A program made the translations under genes and the position numbers. A stretch of 64,000 bases of DNA, taken from positions 5,890,001 to 5,954,000 of the forward strand of contig NZ_CP107036.1 of the NCBI RefSeq assembly GCF_029542085.1, given 5' to 3'. The notes under the pieces were generated by a model, which did no database searches, had not been told where the DNA came from, and was given only the letters and a program-made list of their open reading frames with translations. Shown in pieces: positions 25,713-34,986 of this stretch. This stretch comes from Sphingobacterium sp. ML3W (GTDB lineage Bacteria > Bacteroidota > Bacteroidia > Sphingobacteriales > Sphingobacteriaceae). Positions within the stretch are counted from its first letter, which is position 1, and each line of letters starts with the position of its first letter.

Positions 25713-26864
25713 TCATAGTGGAGTCCACTTTTGACTGGACTGCCCAGAAGCTATTACCGTTTCGATAAATTTCATGCCCCTAGTTCCATCTGCGACGGTG
25801 GGGAAATCCAACATGGCCTCGGAGGGACTGGTGCCGTTTATTTTTGCAAGAATTGTAGCTGAAAAATTCCGATAGATATTGGCAAATGCTTCGATGTAGC
25901 CTTCCGGATGCCCAGCGGGTAAGCGACTGTTGTGTTGAGCCAGAGGACTGAGATATTGCTGTCCTGCACGGAACAGTTGTGCCGGTTCGTTAAGCGGTTT
26001 CAGCAGGAGGCTATTGGGCTCTTGCTGGTTCCATTCTAAACCGGCTTTTTCTCCATATATCCTTATTTTTAAAGCATTCTCTTCGCCTGCCGCTACCTGT
26101 GAAGCCGAGAGTACGCCTGTTGCATCATTTTCAAATCCCAGCAGGACATTACCGTCATCTTCCAGTCGCCTTCCTGCTACGACCGTACGAAGATCAGCAC
26201 ATACTTTGGTGATTTTTAAATCGGAAATATATTCAGCCAGATGAGCGGCATGTGTTCCGATATCGCCCATACAGCTGCTTAGTCCACCTCTTTCAGGGTC
26301 TGTCCGCCAGGCGGCAAGTGGCGATTCGTTTTCGATCAATGTACTGAGCCAGCCCTGTGGATATTCGACCATGATTTTACGGATATTGCCGAGCTTGCCT
26401 TCACGGACCAGCTGGCGTGCTTGTTTGACCATCGGATAGGCCGAATAGGTATAGGTGACGCAAAGTAGCAATCCCGATTCATTGACTTTCTGCTGTAATA
26501 ATTGGGCCTCTTGCAGGGAGAAGGTCATGGGTTTTTCCAGAAGTACATGAAATCCATGTTCAAGTGCAAGCATGGCGGGTTCAAAATGGGCAACATTGGG
26601 AGTGACAATACTAACAAAATGCATCCGTTCGTCAGGGGGCAACTGACTTTCGCGCAGGATCATTTCCCGGAAATTTGTATAGATTCGATCCGTAGGGAGT
26701 GAAAGCAGCTCTCCGGACTCCTGTGCTTTAAGGGGGTCAGAACTTAATGCGCCGCAGCATAGTTCGACCTGTCCATCTATCCCTGCAGCCATACGGTGCA
26801 CAGCACCAATAAAGGCATTCTTGCCACCGCCTATCATGCCCATTCTGATTTTTCTGATTTCCAT
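25713..26864 (-). CDS. Gfo/Idh/MocA family NAD(P)-dependent oxidoreductase
   Basis: This 383-residue cytosolic dehydrogenase has an N-terminal Rossmann fold with GMIGGGKNAFIGAVHR, the EKP motif in HVLLEKPM (about residue 113), and the C-terminal substrate domain with DIGTHAAHLAEYISDLKI (the family H-x(3)-H/D region). Such enzymes oxidise, reduce or hydrolyse via keto-sugar intermediates. It is last of four minus-strand genes with the TIM-barrel isomerase gene 20 bases upstream. In this cassette it may handle a 3-keto-sugar or derived inositol-like compound. Confidence 0.88.
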   Translation of the reverse strand: MEIRKIRMGMIGGGKNAFIGAVHRMAAGIDGQVELCCGALSSDPLKAQESGELLSLPTDRIYTNFREMILRESQLPPDERMHFVSIVTPNVAHFEPAMLALEHGFHVLLEKPMTFSLQEAQLLQQKVNESGLLLCVTYTYSAYPMVKQARQLVREGKLGNIRKIMVEYPQGWLSTLIENESPLAAWRTDPERGGLSSCMGDIGTHAAHLAEYISDLKITKVCADLRTVVAGRRLEDDGNVLLGFENDATGVLSASQVAAGEENALKIRIYGEKAGLEWNQQEPNSLLLKPLNEPAQLFRAGQQYLSPLAQHNSRLPAGHPEGYIEAFANIYRNFSATILAKINGTSPSEAMLDFPTVADGTRGMKFIETVIASGQSSQKWTPL

Positions 26865-26884
26865 AATAACTTTATTTTAGGCTA

Positions 26885-27943
26885 TTATTCTGATAAACCG
26901 ATCAATTTTCTATTCAAGTCATCATCGCTACCAGCAGCAGCAAAATTGTCGAATGCGCGATCGCTTACCCGGATAATGTACTCTTTGATATGCTGTGCAC
27001 CCTCGCGAGCGCCATCCTCAGAATTCTTAAATGCACATTCCCATTCGAGGACTGCCCAGCCCTGAAAATTATATTGTGTCAACTTGGTGAAAATTGCTTT
27101 GAAATTGACCTGTCCATCACCAATAGAGCGAAAACGACCAGCTCTTGCTTGCCAATCTTGGTATCCACCATAAACACCTTGACGACCAGATGGGTTGAAT
27201 TCAGCATCTTTTACATGGAACATTTTGATCCGTTCGTGATAGATGTCGATGAATTCCAGGTAATCGAGGCACTGCAGAACGAAATGTGATGGATCGTATA
27301 GAATATTTGCCCGTTTATGGTAATTTACTTTTTCTAAAAACAGATCAAAAGTAACGCCATCATGTAGATCTTCACCCGGATGAAGCTCATAGCAAAGATC
27401 GACATCGCACTGTTCACAGGTATCCAATATGGGGAGCCACATTTTGGCGAGTTCAGCGAACCCTGTTTCGATCAGATTTGCGGGACGTTGTGGCCAGGGG
27501 TAAACATAAGGCCAGAGAAATGCACCGCTAAAGGTTGCGAGGGCTTTTAAGCCAAGATTGTGAGAGGCTTTAATCGCATAGTGGAGCTGCTGTACGGCCC
27601 ATTGTTGTCGCTCTTTGGGATTATTATGCAGCTCTTGTGGCGCAAATGCATCAAATAATGGGTCAAAAGACGGATGTACAGCGATCAGTTGCCCTTGTAG
27701 ATGTGTTGATAATTCGGTGATCTCCAGTCCATAGGATTGTACAGTAGACTGGAGCTGCTGTGCATAAGCTTTGTCTTCAGCAGCTCTTTGAAGATCTATT
27801 AAGCGCGCATCCCAAGTAGGTATCTGGATACCTTTGTAGCTGAGGGAAGCTGCCCATTGGCAGATACCTTCCAAGGTATTGTAAGGTGCATTGTCACCGG
27901 CAAATTGCGCTAAAAAAATAGCAGGTCCTTTAATTGTTGTCAT
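26885..27943 (-). CDS. Cytosolic sugar isomerase/epimerase-like TIM barrel
   Basis: This 352-residue protein of the xylose-isomerase-like superfamily has no signal peptide. Metal and catalytic strands include CYELHPGEDLHDG, NILYDPSHF, MFHVKDAEF and VLEWECAF. The insert GVYGGYQDWQARAGRFRSIGDGQVNF is typical of the subgroup that travels with GMC oxidoreductases and Gfo/Idh proteins. It is third in the cassette, 20 bases before the Gfo/Idh gene. A role in isomerising an oxidised sugar is inferred from neighbours. Confidence 0.85.
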   Translation of the reverse strand: MTTIKGPAIFLAQFAGDNAPYNTLEGICQWAASLSYKGIQIPTWDARLIDLQRAAEDKAYAQQLQSTVQSYGLEITELSTHLQGQLIAVHPSFDPLFDAFAPQELHNNPKERQQWAVQQLHYAIKASHNLGLKALATFSGAFLWPYVYPWPQRPANLIETGFAELAKMWLPILDTCEQCDVDLCYELHPGEDLHDGVTFDLFLEKVNYHKRANILYDPSHFVLQCLDYLEFIDIYHERIKMFHVKDAEFNPSGRQGVYGGYQDWQARAGRFRSIGDGQVNFKAIFTKLTQYNFQGWAVLEWECAFKNSEDGAREGAQHIKEYIIRVSDRAFDNFAAAGSDDDLNRKLIGLSE

Positions 27944-28004
27944 AAATCTTTTTTTAGGTGAAAGGGTTCCTTTTGTGGAACCTTATATCCGTAAGTTCGT
28001 TATT

Positions 28005-28577
28005 TTAAGCCCAGGAACGATCCCCTTTTTTATAAGGCACATCTCCTTCGTATCGACCTGGTACCTGGTTGTATCGCAACGCCTGTTTATGGCCAATTTC
28101 CGAAGAGAAATAGCCTAGGAGTGTCAATTGCTTAAACATGGTATAGTAATGGTTGGGTAAATCTCCTTTTTTGGACATATACTCTTTTGCCTCTTTATCG
28201 ATTGCTGTGAGTAGGCTAAGCCTTTGCTCAGCCGTGGCTTCCACGAATCCCAACTTATGCATTTTATTACAGGCTGCATCCAAGTTGTCCATTCCTTCAA
28301 GAAAGATCTGTTGATCCGGAGCTTCATAGCAATCGTTCACCATAACCTTCATAAACGAACCCACTTTGGCTGCTTTGGCACCCGGGCTTTTTGGGGTAGT
28401 TGGAAGTATGGTGTCTGCTACTTCGTCCAGGAATGCAATTTGCTCGGGAGTTAAATTGAGGCGTTCCTTGAGGTCGCTTTCTTTGCTGGAACTGCATCCC
28501 GTCAAAAAAGCATTGCCACCAATCACGGCTCCACCAGTAAGCAGGGCAATCATCTTTAAAAGTGTTCTTCTTTCCAT
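28005..28577 (-). CDS. Gluconate 2-dehydrogenase subunit 3 family protein
   Basis: Small subunit (190 residues) of a flavin sugar dehydrogenase. The start at 28577 gives MERRTLLKM, a twin-arginine-like leader, then a hydrophobic stretch and lipobox FLTGC, so it is probably exported folded and lipid-anchored. The body LTPEQIAFLDEVADTILPTTPKSPGAKAAKVGSF is the PF13618-type helical domain. It begins four bases after the GMC gene stops, indicating tight coupling. Such subunits carry the FAD partner across the membrane. Confidence 0.9.
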   Translation of the reverse strand: MERRTLLKMIALLTGGAVIGGNAFLTGCSSSKESDLKERLNLTPEQIAFLDEVADTILPTTPKSPGAKAAKVGSFMKVMVNDCYEAPDQQIFLEGMDNLDAACNKMHKLGFVEATAEQRLSLLTAIDKEAKEYMSKKGDLPNHYYTMFKQLTLLGYFSSEIGHKQALRYNQVPGRYEGDVPYKKGDRSWA

Positions 28578-28581
28578 GGGC

Positions 28582-30261
28582 TTAGCTATTATTTTTTTTG
28601 AGTTCATTGACAGCATGGTCAACCGCCCGTGCCGTCAGCGCCATATAGGTCAATGATGGATTTTGGCAACCCGATGAGGTCATGCAGGCGCCATCGGTAA
28701 CATATACGTTGGGACAATCCCAAACCTGATTCCACTTGTTGAGCACCGAGGTTTTGGGATCGTGTCCCATTCTCGCGGTTCCCATTTCATGGATACCATG
28801 TCCCATGGCATGGCCACTGTCCCAGGTGCTTATATTTTTTACACCAGCGATAGTAAGCATTGCTTTCATCTCTTCCTGCATATCCTTTCGCATCTTCAAC
28901 TCATTATCTTTCAGTTCAGCGTCCATGGCTAATACAGGCAATCCCCATTTGTCCTTGCGATCTTTATCCAGTGAGATTTTATTTTCGTGATATGGGAGTA
29001 TCTCTCCAAAGCCTGTTGCACCGATAGTCCACTGACCGGGCTCCGTAAGTGCATCTTTAAAATCACCACCTATATTGAGTTCGGCAACCTCCTTGCCCCA
29101 GCCTTCACGGCTGGCACCGCCCTGATAGCCGAAGCCACGTAGGTAGTCTCTTTTGTCACTGCCAATATTGACAAATCGGGGAATATAAAACCCATTGGCC
29201 CTCTTGCCGAATATATAGCGGTCTTCGTAGCCTTCAACTATTCCAGAAGCACCGATGTTGTAATGATGGTCCATTACATTATGGCCCAACTCGCCACTGC
29301 TGCTCCCCAAACCTTCGGGCCAAATGTCCGTTGCGGAGTTAAATAAGACCCAAGTGCTGTTGAGGGCCGAAGCACATAGAAAAACCACTTTACTCTTGAA
29401 CTCATAGGTTTGGTTGGTCTCGGTATCTAAGACCTCAACACCAGTGGCCTTTTTGGTGTTTTTGTCATAGAGTATCTGCCGAACCAGCGAATAAGGCCTG
29501 ACAGTTAAGTTGCCTGTTTTCATTGCGGCAGGGAGGGTAGAGGACTGGGTGCTGAAATAGCCTCCAAAAGGACATCCTTCCCAGCATCGGTTCCGAAATT
29601 GACATTTTGAGCGCCCAGGGATCAGGACTGTAAGGTTTGCAACCCGCCCAATGATCAGGTGCCGCTTGTCCCCATATTCTTGTTTAATGCGTTTGGCTAC
29701 ATCTTTTTCTACGCAGTTCAACTCCATGGGCGGCAAGAACTGTCCATCCGGAAGATGTGCAATATTTTCTAGGGATCCGCTGATTCCGGCAAATTTTTCG
29801 ACATGGTCATACCAAGGGGCGATATCATTGTAACCTATGGGCCATGGTACGGCAACCCCATCTCGTTCATTGGCTTCGAAGTCCATTTGGCTTAGCCTAT
29901 AGGATTGTCTACCCCATAAGGTGGATCGTCCTCCCATCCGGTAGCTGCGCCACCACGTAAAGGGTTTCAATTCGGTATAGGGGCAATCTTCTTCATTTGC
30001 CCAACCATCCATGACTGCTTCGGAGGCTGCCCAGCCACGGTGGATAACGGGATATTTCTTTTTCTGTTCTACAGTCGTGCGTCCGCGGTGTGGGAGATCC
30101 CAGGGTTCGCGTAAGGCAGATTTATAATCTTTGACATGCTCGTAGGGGCTACCGCGTTCCAGCATCAGAACCTTTAAGCCCTTTTCACAAAGCTCTTTTG
30201 CGGCCCATCCGCCACTGATGCCAGAGCCAACAACGATGGCATCATAGGTATTACTTTCCAT
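28582..30261 (-). CDS. GMC-type FAD sugar dehydrogenase, catalytic subunit
   Basis: This 559-residue flavoprotein has no signal of its own and probably exports as a hitch-hiker with the subunit-3 protein. The FAD site is DAIVVGSGISGGWAAKEL at the N-terminus. A Cys cluster KCQFRNRCWEGCPFGG (C-x5-C-x3-C, about residue 215) matches the Fe-S site of glucose and glucoside-3 dehydrogenases of this family. The active-site His lies in GIHEMGTARMG and the Asn in GCQNPSLTYMAL. The substrate is likely a glucoside or other sugar, possibly oxidised at C3. It is first gene of the cassette. Confidence 0.9.
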   Translation of the reverse strand: MESNTYDAIVVGSGISGGWAAKELCEKGLKVLMLERGSPYEHVKDYKSALREPWDLPHRGRTTVEQKKKYPVIHRGWAASEAVMDGWANEEDCPYTELKPFTWWRSYRMGGRSTLWGRQSYRLSQMDFEANERDGVAVPWPIGYNDIAPWYDHVEKFAGISGSLENIAHLPDGQFLPPMELNCVEKDVAKRIKQEYGDKRHLIIGRVANLTVLIPGRSKCQFRNRCWEGCPFGGYFSTQSSTLPAAMKTGNLTVRPYSLVRQILYDKNTKKATGVEVLDTETNQTYEFKSKVVFLCASALNSTWVLFNSATDIWPEGLGSSSGELGHNVMDHHYNIGASGIVEGYEDRYIFGKRANGFYIPRFVNIGSDKRDYLRGFGYQGGASREGWGKEVAELNIGGDFKDALTEPGQWTIGATGFGEILPYHENKISLDKDRKDKWGLPVLAMDAELKDNELKMRKDMQEEMKAMLTIAGVKNISTWDSGHAMGHGIHEMGTARMGHDPKTSVLNKWNQVWDCPNVYVTDGACMTSSGCQNPSLTYMALTARAVDHAVNELKKNNS

Positions 30262-30490
30262 ACTTGGTTATCGTTGAAATTGAGTTCATAATTTTATTTC
30301 GGTTTATTTTTATGCGATAGCCGCATACATCTACATGTGGTTCCCTTGTCGTAAGATAAATTTACAGCATCAGTTGCGCATCTTTCAACTGCTATTTGGG
30401 TGAAAAAATATGCTATCTTGCTATTTGTTGTGTTTATAATCGTATATTATGTGTTCAGATAGCAGATGTATTCGCTAGCAATAATTTATC
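30262..30490. promoter_or_regulatory. Divergent control region of GMC cassette and AraC gene
   Basis: The 229 bases hold both 5' regions. A perfect inverted repeat TATGCG-ATAGC-CGCATA sits at 30311-30327, about 50 bases from the GMC start codon, a plausible operator. The words GCTATCTT and GCTATTTG repeat near 30411-30428. No clean -7 box is seen. Confidence 0.35.
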
Positions 30491-31339
30491 ATGAAAACAC
30501 TGATCCAGAAAATACATGTCGAAGAACAGTATTCTTTCGCCTGTCGAACGTACAGGACGCCCACTTTTGAAACGGCTTGGCATAGGCATCCCGAGTGTGA
30601 GCTGATTGTGATCACGGAAGGTAATGGAACAGCGCTTATTGGCGATTATATCGGCGATTATAAGCAGGGAGATGTGTTCTTCCTCGGTTCGGATCTGCCA
30701 CATTGGTTCCGTAAGTCCAAGCAGGATGCGGTTGGTAGTGCTATTGTTGTTCATTTCCTCAAGGACTTTTGGGGGGCGGGATTTCTGGCGCTGCCAGAGA
30801 TGCATGTGATCGCTGGTTTGTTGAAAAATGACAGCACAGGAATCCAGCTTATGGGAAATCTTTCAGCGGAAATTGATTTCATGATCCGCAAAATAGAAAA
30901 CACAGAGGGGCTTGAACGTATTCAGTTATTACTGAACTGTATGGAACGGATTGGGTCGTCCGAAGAGCAAAAGGTGATTACGATGGCTTTTGATACGATT
31001 GCCGGTAGAGAAGAAAACATTGTTATAGAAGCCATAATAGACTATTCTTTTAAGAATTTTTTAAATCCGATTTCACTCGAAGAGGTTGCTTCCAGCACCA
31101 ATATGTCTGTTTCGGCATTTTGTCGTTTTTTCAAAAAGAACATAAAAAAGAGTTATTTTGATTTTATCAAAGAACTGCGGATCGCACATGCCTGCAAATT
31201 ATTACGCGATACAGATCGGCCTATTTTGGACATCTGCTATAATAGTGGCTATAACAGCTGGGCACATTTTAGCAAACAATTTAAGGTGGTGACAAAGGCA
31301 TCCCCGCTAAAATATAGGAAACAGTTTCGTACGGGATAG
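30491..31339 (+). CDS. AraC-family regulator with cupin sensor domain
   Basis: This 282-residue protein has an N-terminal cupin (AWHRHPECELIVITEGNGTALIGD and YKQGDVFFLGSDLPHWF, about 30-75) that probably binds a sugar. The C-terminal AraC DNA-binding domain (about 185-280) has LEEVASSTNMSVSAFCRFFKK and ILDICYNSGYNSWAHFSKQFK. It is transcribed away from the GMC cassette and shares its control region, so it is the likely regulator of that cassette. Confidence 0.88.
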   Translation: MKTLIQKIHVEEQYSFACRTYRTPTFETAWHRHPECELIVITEGNGTALIGDYIGDYKQGDVFFLGSDLPHWFRKSKQDAVGSAIVVHFLKDFWGAGFLALPEMHVIAGLLKNDSTGIQLMGNLSAEIDFMIRKIENTEGLERIQLLLNCMERIGSSEEQKVITMAFDTIAGREENIVIEAIIDYSFKNFLNPISLEEVASSTNMSVSAFCRFFKKNIKKSYFDFIKELRIAHACKLLRDTDRPILDICYNSGYNSWAHFSKQFKVVTKASPLKYRKQFRTG

Positions 31340-31352
31340 CGGCTGAAAACAA

Positions 31353-31381
31353 GAAAAGCTCAACGATTGCTGAGCTTTTTT
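31353..31381. terminator. Bidirectional terminator between AraC gene and tmRNA
   Basis: The stem AAAGCTCA/TGAGCTTT has an eight-base loop, T-run to the right (plus strand) and A-run to the left. It serves the AraC gene on plus and the tmRNA on minus. Confidence 0.8.
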
Positions 31382-31382
31382 G

Positions 31383-31747
31383 TGGAGCTGGAGAGATTCG
31401 AACTCTCGTCCAGTCATGGTACTGTATACGCTTTCTACATGTTTAGCTTCTCTTTGATTGTCGAGCGAGGGAAGGTGAGTAGCTTACCTATACCGTACGC
31501 CGTAGTTGCTGTTTCTCACAAGTGCTTAGCAACATCACACTTGCCAGTTCTATCGTTCGATGCCCCGAATGTTAAACCAAAGAACAGGATCTAACGGGAC
31601 AAATAGCTATGTTAAGTCTAACTTAAGCAGCTAAGGCGTAGTTTTCTTCGCCAGTTGTAATTCTGAAAGTTCAGATTAAAGTGCTCTACTAACAACGCAC
31701 TACATGCTTACATAACCGTCTCCATCCTGTCAATTCCGGTCAACCCC
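31383..31747 (-). ncRNA. ssrA: Transfer-messenger RNA (tmRNA)
   Basis: This is the ribosome-rescue RNA. On the minus strand the 5' end GGGGTTG (31747 downward) pairs with CAGCTCC near the 3' end, forming the acceptor stem. The T-arm reads GAGAG-TTCGAAT-CTCTC. The tag frame at 31652-31623 encodes GEENYALAA followed by TAA. The mature 3' end is placed at the discriminator A (31383); genomic sequence continues CA, so CCA is completed by processing or addition. Length of about 365 bases is normal. Confidence 0.95.
31623..31652 (-). other. tmRNA proteolysis-tag reading frame
   Basis: Codons for G-E-E-N-Y-A-L-A-A and a TAA stop. An Ala charged on the tmRNA itself precedes them in the finished tag. 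The YALAA ending is the conserved degradation signal. Confidence 0.9.
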
Positions 31748-31759
31748 AATTATGTCTTA

Positions 31760-31790
31760 CAAAGATACGGCTTTTTTGATGATAAATCAA
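31760..31790 (-). promoter_or_regulatory. tmRNA promoter
   Basis: On the minus strand TTG (31788-31790) is followed by 20 bases and then TATCTTTG (31760-31767), a perfect TAnnTTTG -7 box. The predicted start lies a few bases before the mature tmRNA 5' end. Confidence 0.75.
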
Positions 31791-31945
31791 TACAGGCAGC
31801 TTTTATTTGTGGAATCTTCTGTTAAAAATAGCTCAATGGTGTCGTGTACTCAAACTGTAGCAGGAATAATGGACTGTACTGAGACTTCAAACCTATTTAT
31901 TGTTTAATGATAAATTTGATGTTATAGAGCCTGCTACTGCAAAAT

Positions 31946-32428
31946 TTAAAATGAAATATTGATCTTATTTTCGCCTTGGACTGGGTCGTCTTCTTTCGTT
32001 GTGAATTTGCTTAAGGTTATTTTCTTTCCACCAATATTACAGACAAATGTATCTGTCCCATCATCAATTATCTTTCCTTTTTCTTGATAGAATGCTTTTA
32101 CCTTTTCAAAAGAATCGGGTGTAAACAGAAATAGATCTCCGGCTGGATTATTGGTTTGATCGGTGGAAAAGTTGTAGTAGGTGATTTTACCATTAGGATA
32201 CATGGGAATCAGTTTGCACAATACATCCGGAGCGGTTTCGGTAACGGCGTCCCTAAAGTAATAGTCCATCCCACCTTTGGCGTTCGGAGTACCTTTGGCA
32301 GCTGAACTATCTTCCATATAATTGATCAATAATGCCAGACCGATCAATAGGGGGAGACCGATTAAAATGCATTTGAAGAAAAATTTGCGCCGGTTTTTAT
32401 CGCGTAATAAGAAGTTGATTTCACTCAT
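31946..32428 (-). CDS. Uncharacterised single-pass membrane protein
   Basis: This 160-residue protein has a basic cytoplasmic start, a membrane helix at about 18-37 (FFFKCILIGLPLLIGLALLI) and an extracytoplasmic domain with PNGKITYYNFSTDQTNNPAGDLFLFTPDSFEKVKAFYQEKGKI. I do not recognise the family. It is monocistronic. Confidence 0.6.
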   Translation of the reverse strand: MSEINFLLRDKNRRKFFFKCILIGLPLLIGLALLINYMEDSSAAKGTPNAKGGMDYYFRDAVTETAPDVLCKLIPMYPNGKITYYNFSTDQTNNPAGDLFLFTPDSFEKVKAFYQEKGKIIDDGTDTFVCNIGGKKITLSKFTTKEDDPVQGENKINISF

Positions 32429-32860
32429 GATATGAGGCTGTTTGGATTGATCCCTAATTTCTATCTTTTTGAAGAATTAATAAATGGTGAATATAGCAAA
32501 TTCTTTACGATTTTTTGTAGTCAGATAGGTCAATATTATTGAGGTGAAAAGGGATCTTTTAGGAACAAAGTAGGGGGTATTGGAGCAGATTTGTGTAGTT
32601 TGTCATTTGGCTGGACTAGAATTCGGAAATAATGTTCAATATTGTTTGATGTTTTTAAATTTTATGATTATCAAAAAATGGCATGGAAAATCTTTGATTA
32701 CAAATCAAAAGCAAATTGGAAGGTACTCCATATTCCCTGTGATTAGAAAAGAATAAGGCCCAAATTCGTAATCGAACTTGGGCCTTATATAATCATTGTA
32801 GGGAGTTTCAAAAAATTATTATTGACGTCAATCACAAAGATTGACTTTTGATACCGCCTT
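32429..32860. other. Intergenic region
   Basis: The 432 bases separate two minus-strand genes. The right end carries a strong terminator for the M3 peptidase gene (32753-32788). The rest is AT-rich, and no coding frame or RNA gene is evident. Confidence 0.5.
32753..32788 (-). terminator. Terminator after the M3 peptidase gene
   Basis: A perfect 11-base stem ATAAGGCCCAA/TTGGGCCTTAT with a 14-base loop. Confidence 0.7.
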
Positions 32861-34891
32861 TTATTTTAGTAATCCTGCTCGTTTGAGTAGGGGTTCAACA
32901 GACGGCTCCTGCCCTCTAAATCGCTTATAGAGCACCATTGGATGTTCTGTTCCCCCTTTGGATAAGATATTGTTCTGAAATTTATGGGCAATATCGGTGT
33001 TGAAAATGCCATTTTGTTTGAAATAATCAAACGCATCTGCATCCAATACTTCGGCCCATTTGTAACTGTAGTAGCCTGATGAGTAGCCGCCATTGAAAAT
33101 ATGGGAAAAGGCTGTGCTCATCGCATTCTCTTTCACATCGGGATACAACTTGGTGGATGCGAATTGCTCATCTTCAAATGCTTTCAGGTCAGCAATGGCA
33201 CTTGGGTCTTGTCCGTGCCAGCCCATATCCAACAGACCAAAGCTTAATTGGCGCATCGTGGCCATTCCTTCTAGGAAAGATGCACTCTCACGGATTTTTT
33301 CCACCAACTCCATTGGGATCACTTCACCTGTTTCATAATGTTTGGCAAACAATTCCAAGGCTTCTTTTTCGTAACACCAGTTTTCCATGACTTGACTTGG
33401 TAACTCAACAAAATCCCAATAGACAGATGTACCGGATAGCGTCGGATAGATGGTATCCGCTAACATGCCATGTAGGGCGTGACCGAATTCATGAAATAGG
33501 GTTGTTACTTCCTGAAAGGTTAATAGGGAAGGCTTAGTCGCTGTTGGACGGGTGAAATTGCATACGATAGCTACATGCGGACGTTCTTGTTTGCCATCTT
33601 GCACATACTGTGGCTTGAAAGATGTCATCCAAGCACCATTTCGCTTCCCTTTACGTGGAAAGAAATCGGCGTAGAAGATCGCTACCAATTCACCATTATC
33701 TTTTGTGACCTCAAAAGTCTGAACCTCTTCGTGATAGGTTTCAATGTCGTTGACTTCTTTGAAATTGATACCAAATAGTCGGTGGGCAACCTCAAATGCA
33801 CCATGCAACACATTCTCGAGCTTAAAATAGGGCTTCAGCTTTTCGTCATCTAGATTAAACCGTTCCTGTTTTAACTTCTCTGCATAGTAAGCGCCATCCC
33901 ATTTCTCAAGCTGCTCGATACCGTCCAGTTTCTTGGCGAAAGCACCTAATTCAGCAAACTCATGCTGTGCTGCCGGTTTTGCTTTTCCAAGCAGATCTTT
34001 CAGAAATTCTGTTACTTTTGTTGGATTTTGCGCCATACGCTCGGCCAACACAAAATCTGCATGGGTGGCATAACCTAATAATTTAGCACGTTCAAAACGT
34101 AGTTTTACGATTTTCAACACGTTTTGAACATTGTTGTATTCATTGTCTTGAAAGGCCTTGCGCCCTGCTGCCAGTGTGATCTCTCGACGCAATTCGCGGT
34201 TATCGGCATAGGTGACGAAGGGCAGATAACTTGGGAAATCCAGAGTAAATAACCAGCCCTCTTTTTCGTTGGCTTTAGCTAATGCCTGGGCTGCCTCAAT
34301 GGCTCCCTCTGGAAGTCCCGCCAGATCTTTTTCTTCGCTAACCAGGAGCTGGTAGGCATTGGTCTCTGCAAGAACATTCTCACCGAATTTTAATTTTAAA
34401 AGCGATAGTTCGGAATCAATCGCACGCAACTGTTCTTTCTGTTCATCGTTCAACAGTGCTCCATTGCGGACAAAATCTTTGTAGGATTTTTCCAATAACG
34501 TTGTTTGCTCTGTGGTAAGTGACAGTTGATCTTTCTGATCGTAAACTGCTTTTACGCGTTTGAACAAGTCAAAGTTTAGTGTAATGTCATTGCCTAAAGC
34601 GGACAATTTAGGGGCAACATCCTGTGCTATCGTTTCGAGTTCATCATTGGTGTCCGCAGAATGGAGGTTGAAAAAGATACTGGACAACCTGTCTAAGGTC
34701 TGTCCGGAATAGGACATCGCTGCAATGGTATTGTCAAATGTCGCTGCGCCAGGATTGTTGACAATGGCGTCAACTTCATCTTTTGTCTTTTGGATTGCTG
34801 CATCAAATGCAGGGATATAATCTTCGTTTTTTATCTGTGAAAACGGAGCGGTATCGTGCTTCGTTTTGAATTTTTCTGTTAAAATACTCAT
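32861..34891 (-). CDS. M3 family zinc metallopeptidase (oligopeptidase A/Dcp-like)
   Basis: This 676-residue cytosolic oligopeptidase degrades short peptides. The zinc site FHEFGHALHGML (HExxH, near residue 455) is followed by the distal Glu region WDFVELPSQVMENW. The N-terminal helical domain begins PFSQIKNEDYIPAFDAAIQKTKDEVDAI, typical of M3A. No signal peptide is present, and length matches the family. Confidence 0.92.
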   Translation of the reverse strand: MSILTEKFKTKHDTAPFSQIKNEDYIPAFDAAIQKTKDEVDAIVNNPGAATFDNTIAAMSYSGQTLDRLSSIFFNLHSADTNDELETIAQDVAPKLSALGNDITLNFDLFKRVKAVYDQKDQLSLTTEQTTLLEKSYKDFVRNGALLNDEQKEQLRAIDSELSLLKLKFGENVLAETNAYQLLVSEEKDLAGLPEGAIEAAQALAKANEKEGWLFTLDFPSYLPFVTYADNRELRREITLAAGRKAFQDNEYNNVQNVLKIVKLRFERAKLLGYATHADFVLAERMAQNPTKVTEFLKDLLGKAKPAAQHEFAELGAFAKKLDGIEQLEKWDGAYYAEKLKQERFNLDDEKLKPYFKLENVLHGAFEVAHRLFGINFKEVNDIETYHEEVQTFEVTKDNGELVAIFYADFFPRKGKRNGAWMTSFKPQYVQDGKQERPHVAIVCNFTRPTATKPSLLTFQEVTTLFHEFGHALHGMLADTIYPTLSGTSVYWDFVELPSQVMENWCYEKEALELFAKHYETGEVIPMELVEKIRESASFLEGMATMRQLSFGLLDMGWHGQDPSAIADLKAFEDEQFASTKLYPDVKENAMSTAFSHIFNGGYSSGYYSYKWAEVLDADAFDYFKQNGIFNTDIAHKFQNNILSKGGTEHPMVLYKRFRGQEPSVEPLLKRAGLLK

Positions 34892-34986
34892 AAAGGTAAA
34901 TGTAATAAATATTTGGCTGAAGCGCCAAAATCATTGTGAATTATGTGCTATGGATGATATTTCCCAAAAATGGGTATCTTCGAAGC

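Noticed and set aside
31383..31411. tRNA-like 3' end on the minus strand
   Set aside because: The T-arm and acceptor belong to the tmRNA; no anticodon arm is at tRNA distance.
31367..31594. Plus-strand open frame of about 75 codons
   Set aside because: It is antisense to the tmRNA 3' end; acceptor stem, T-arm and tag on the minus strand explain this interval.
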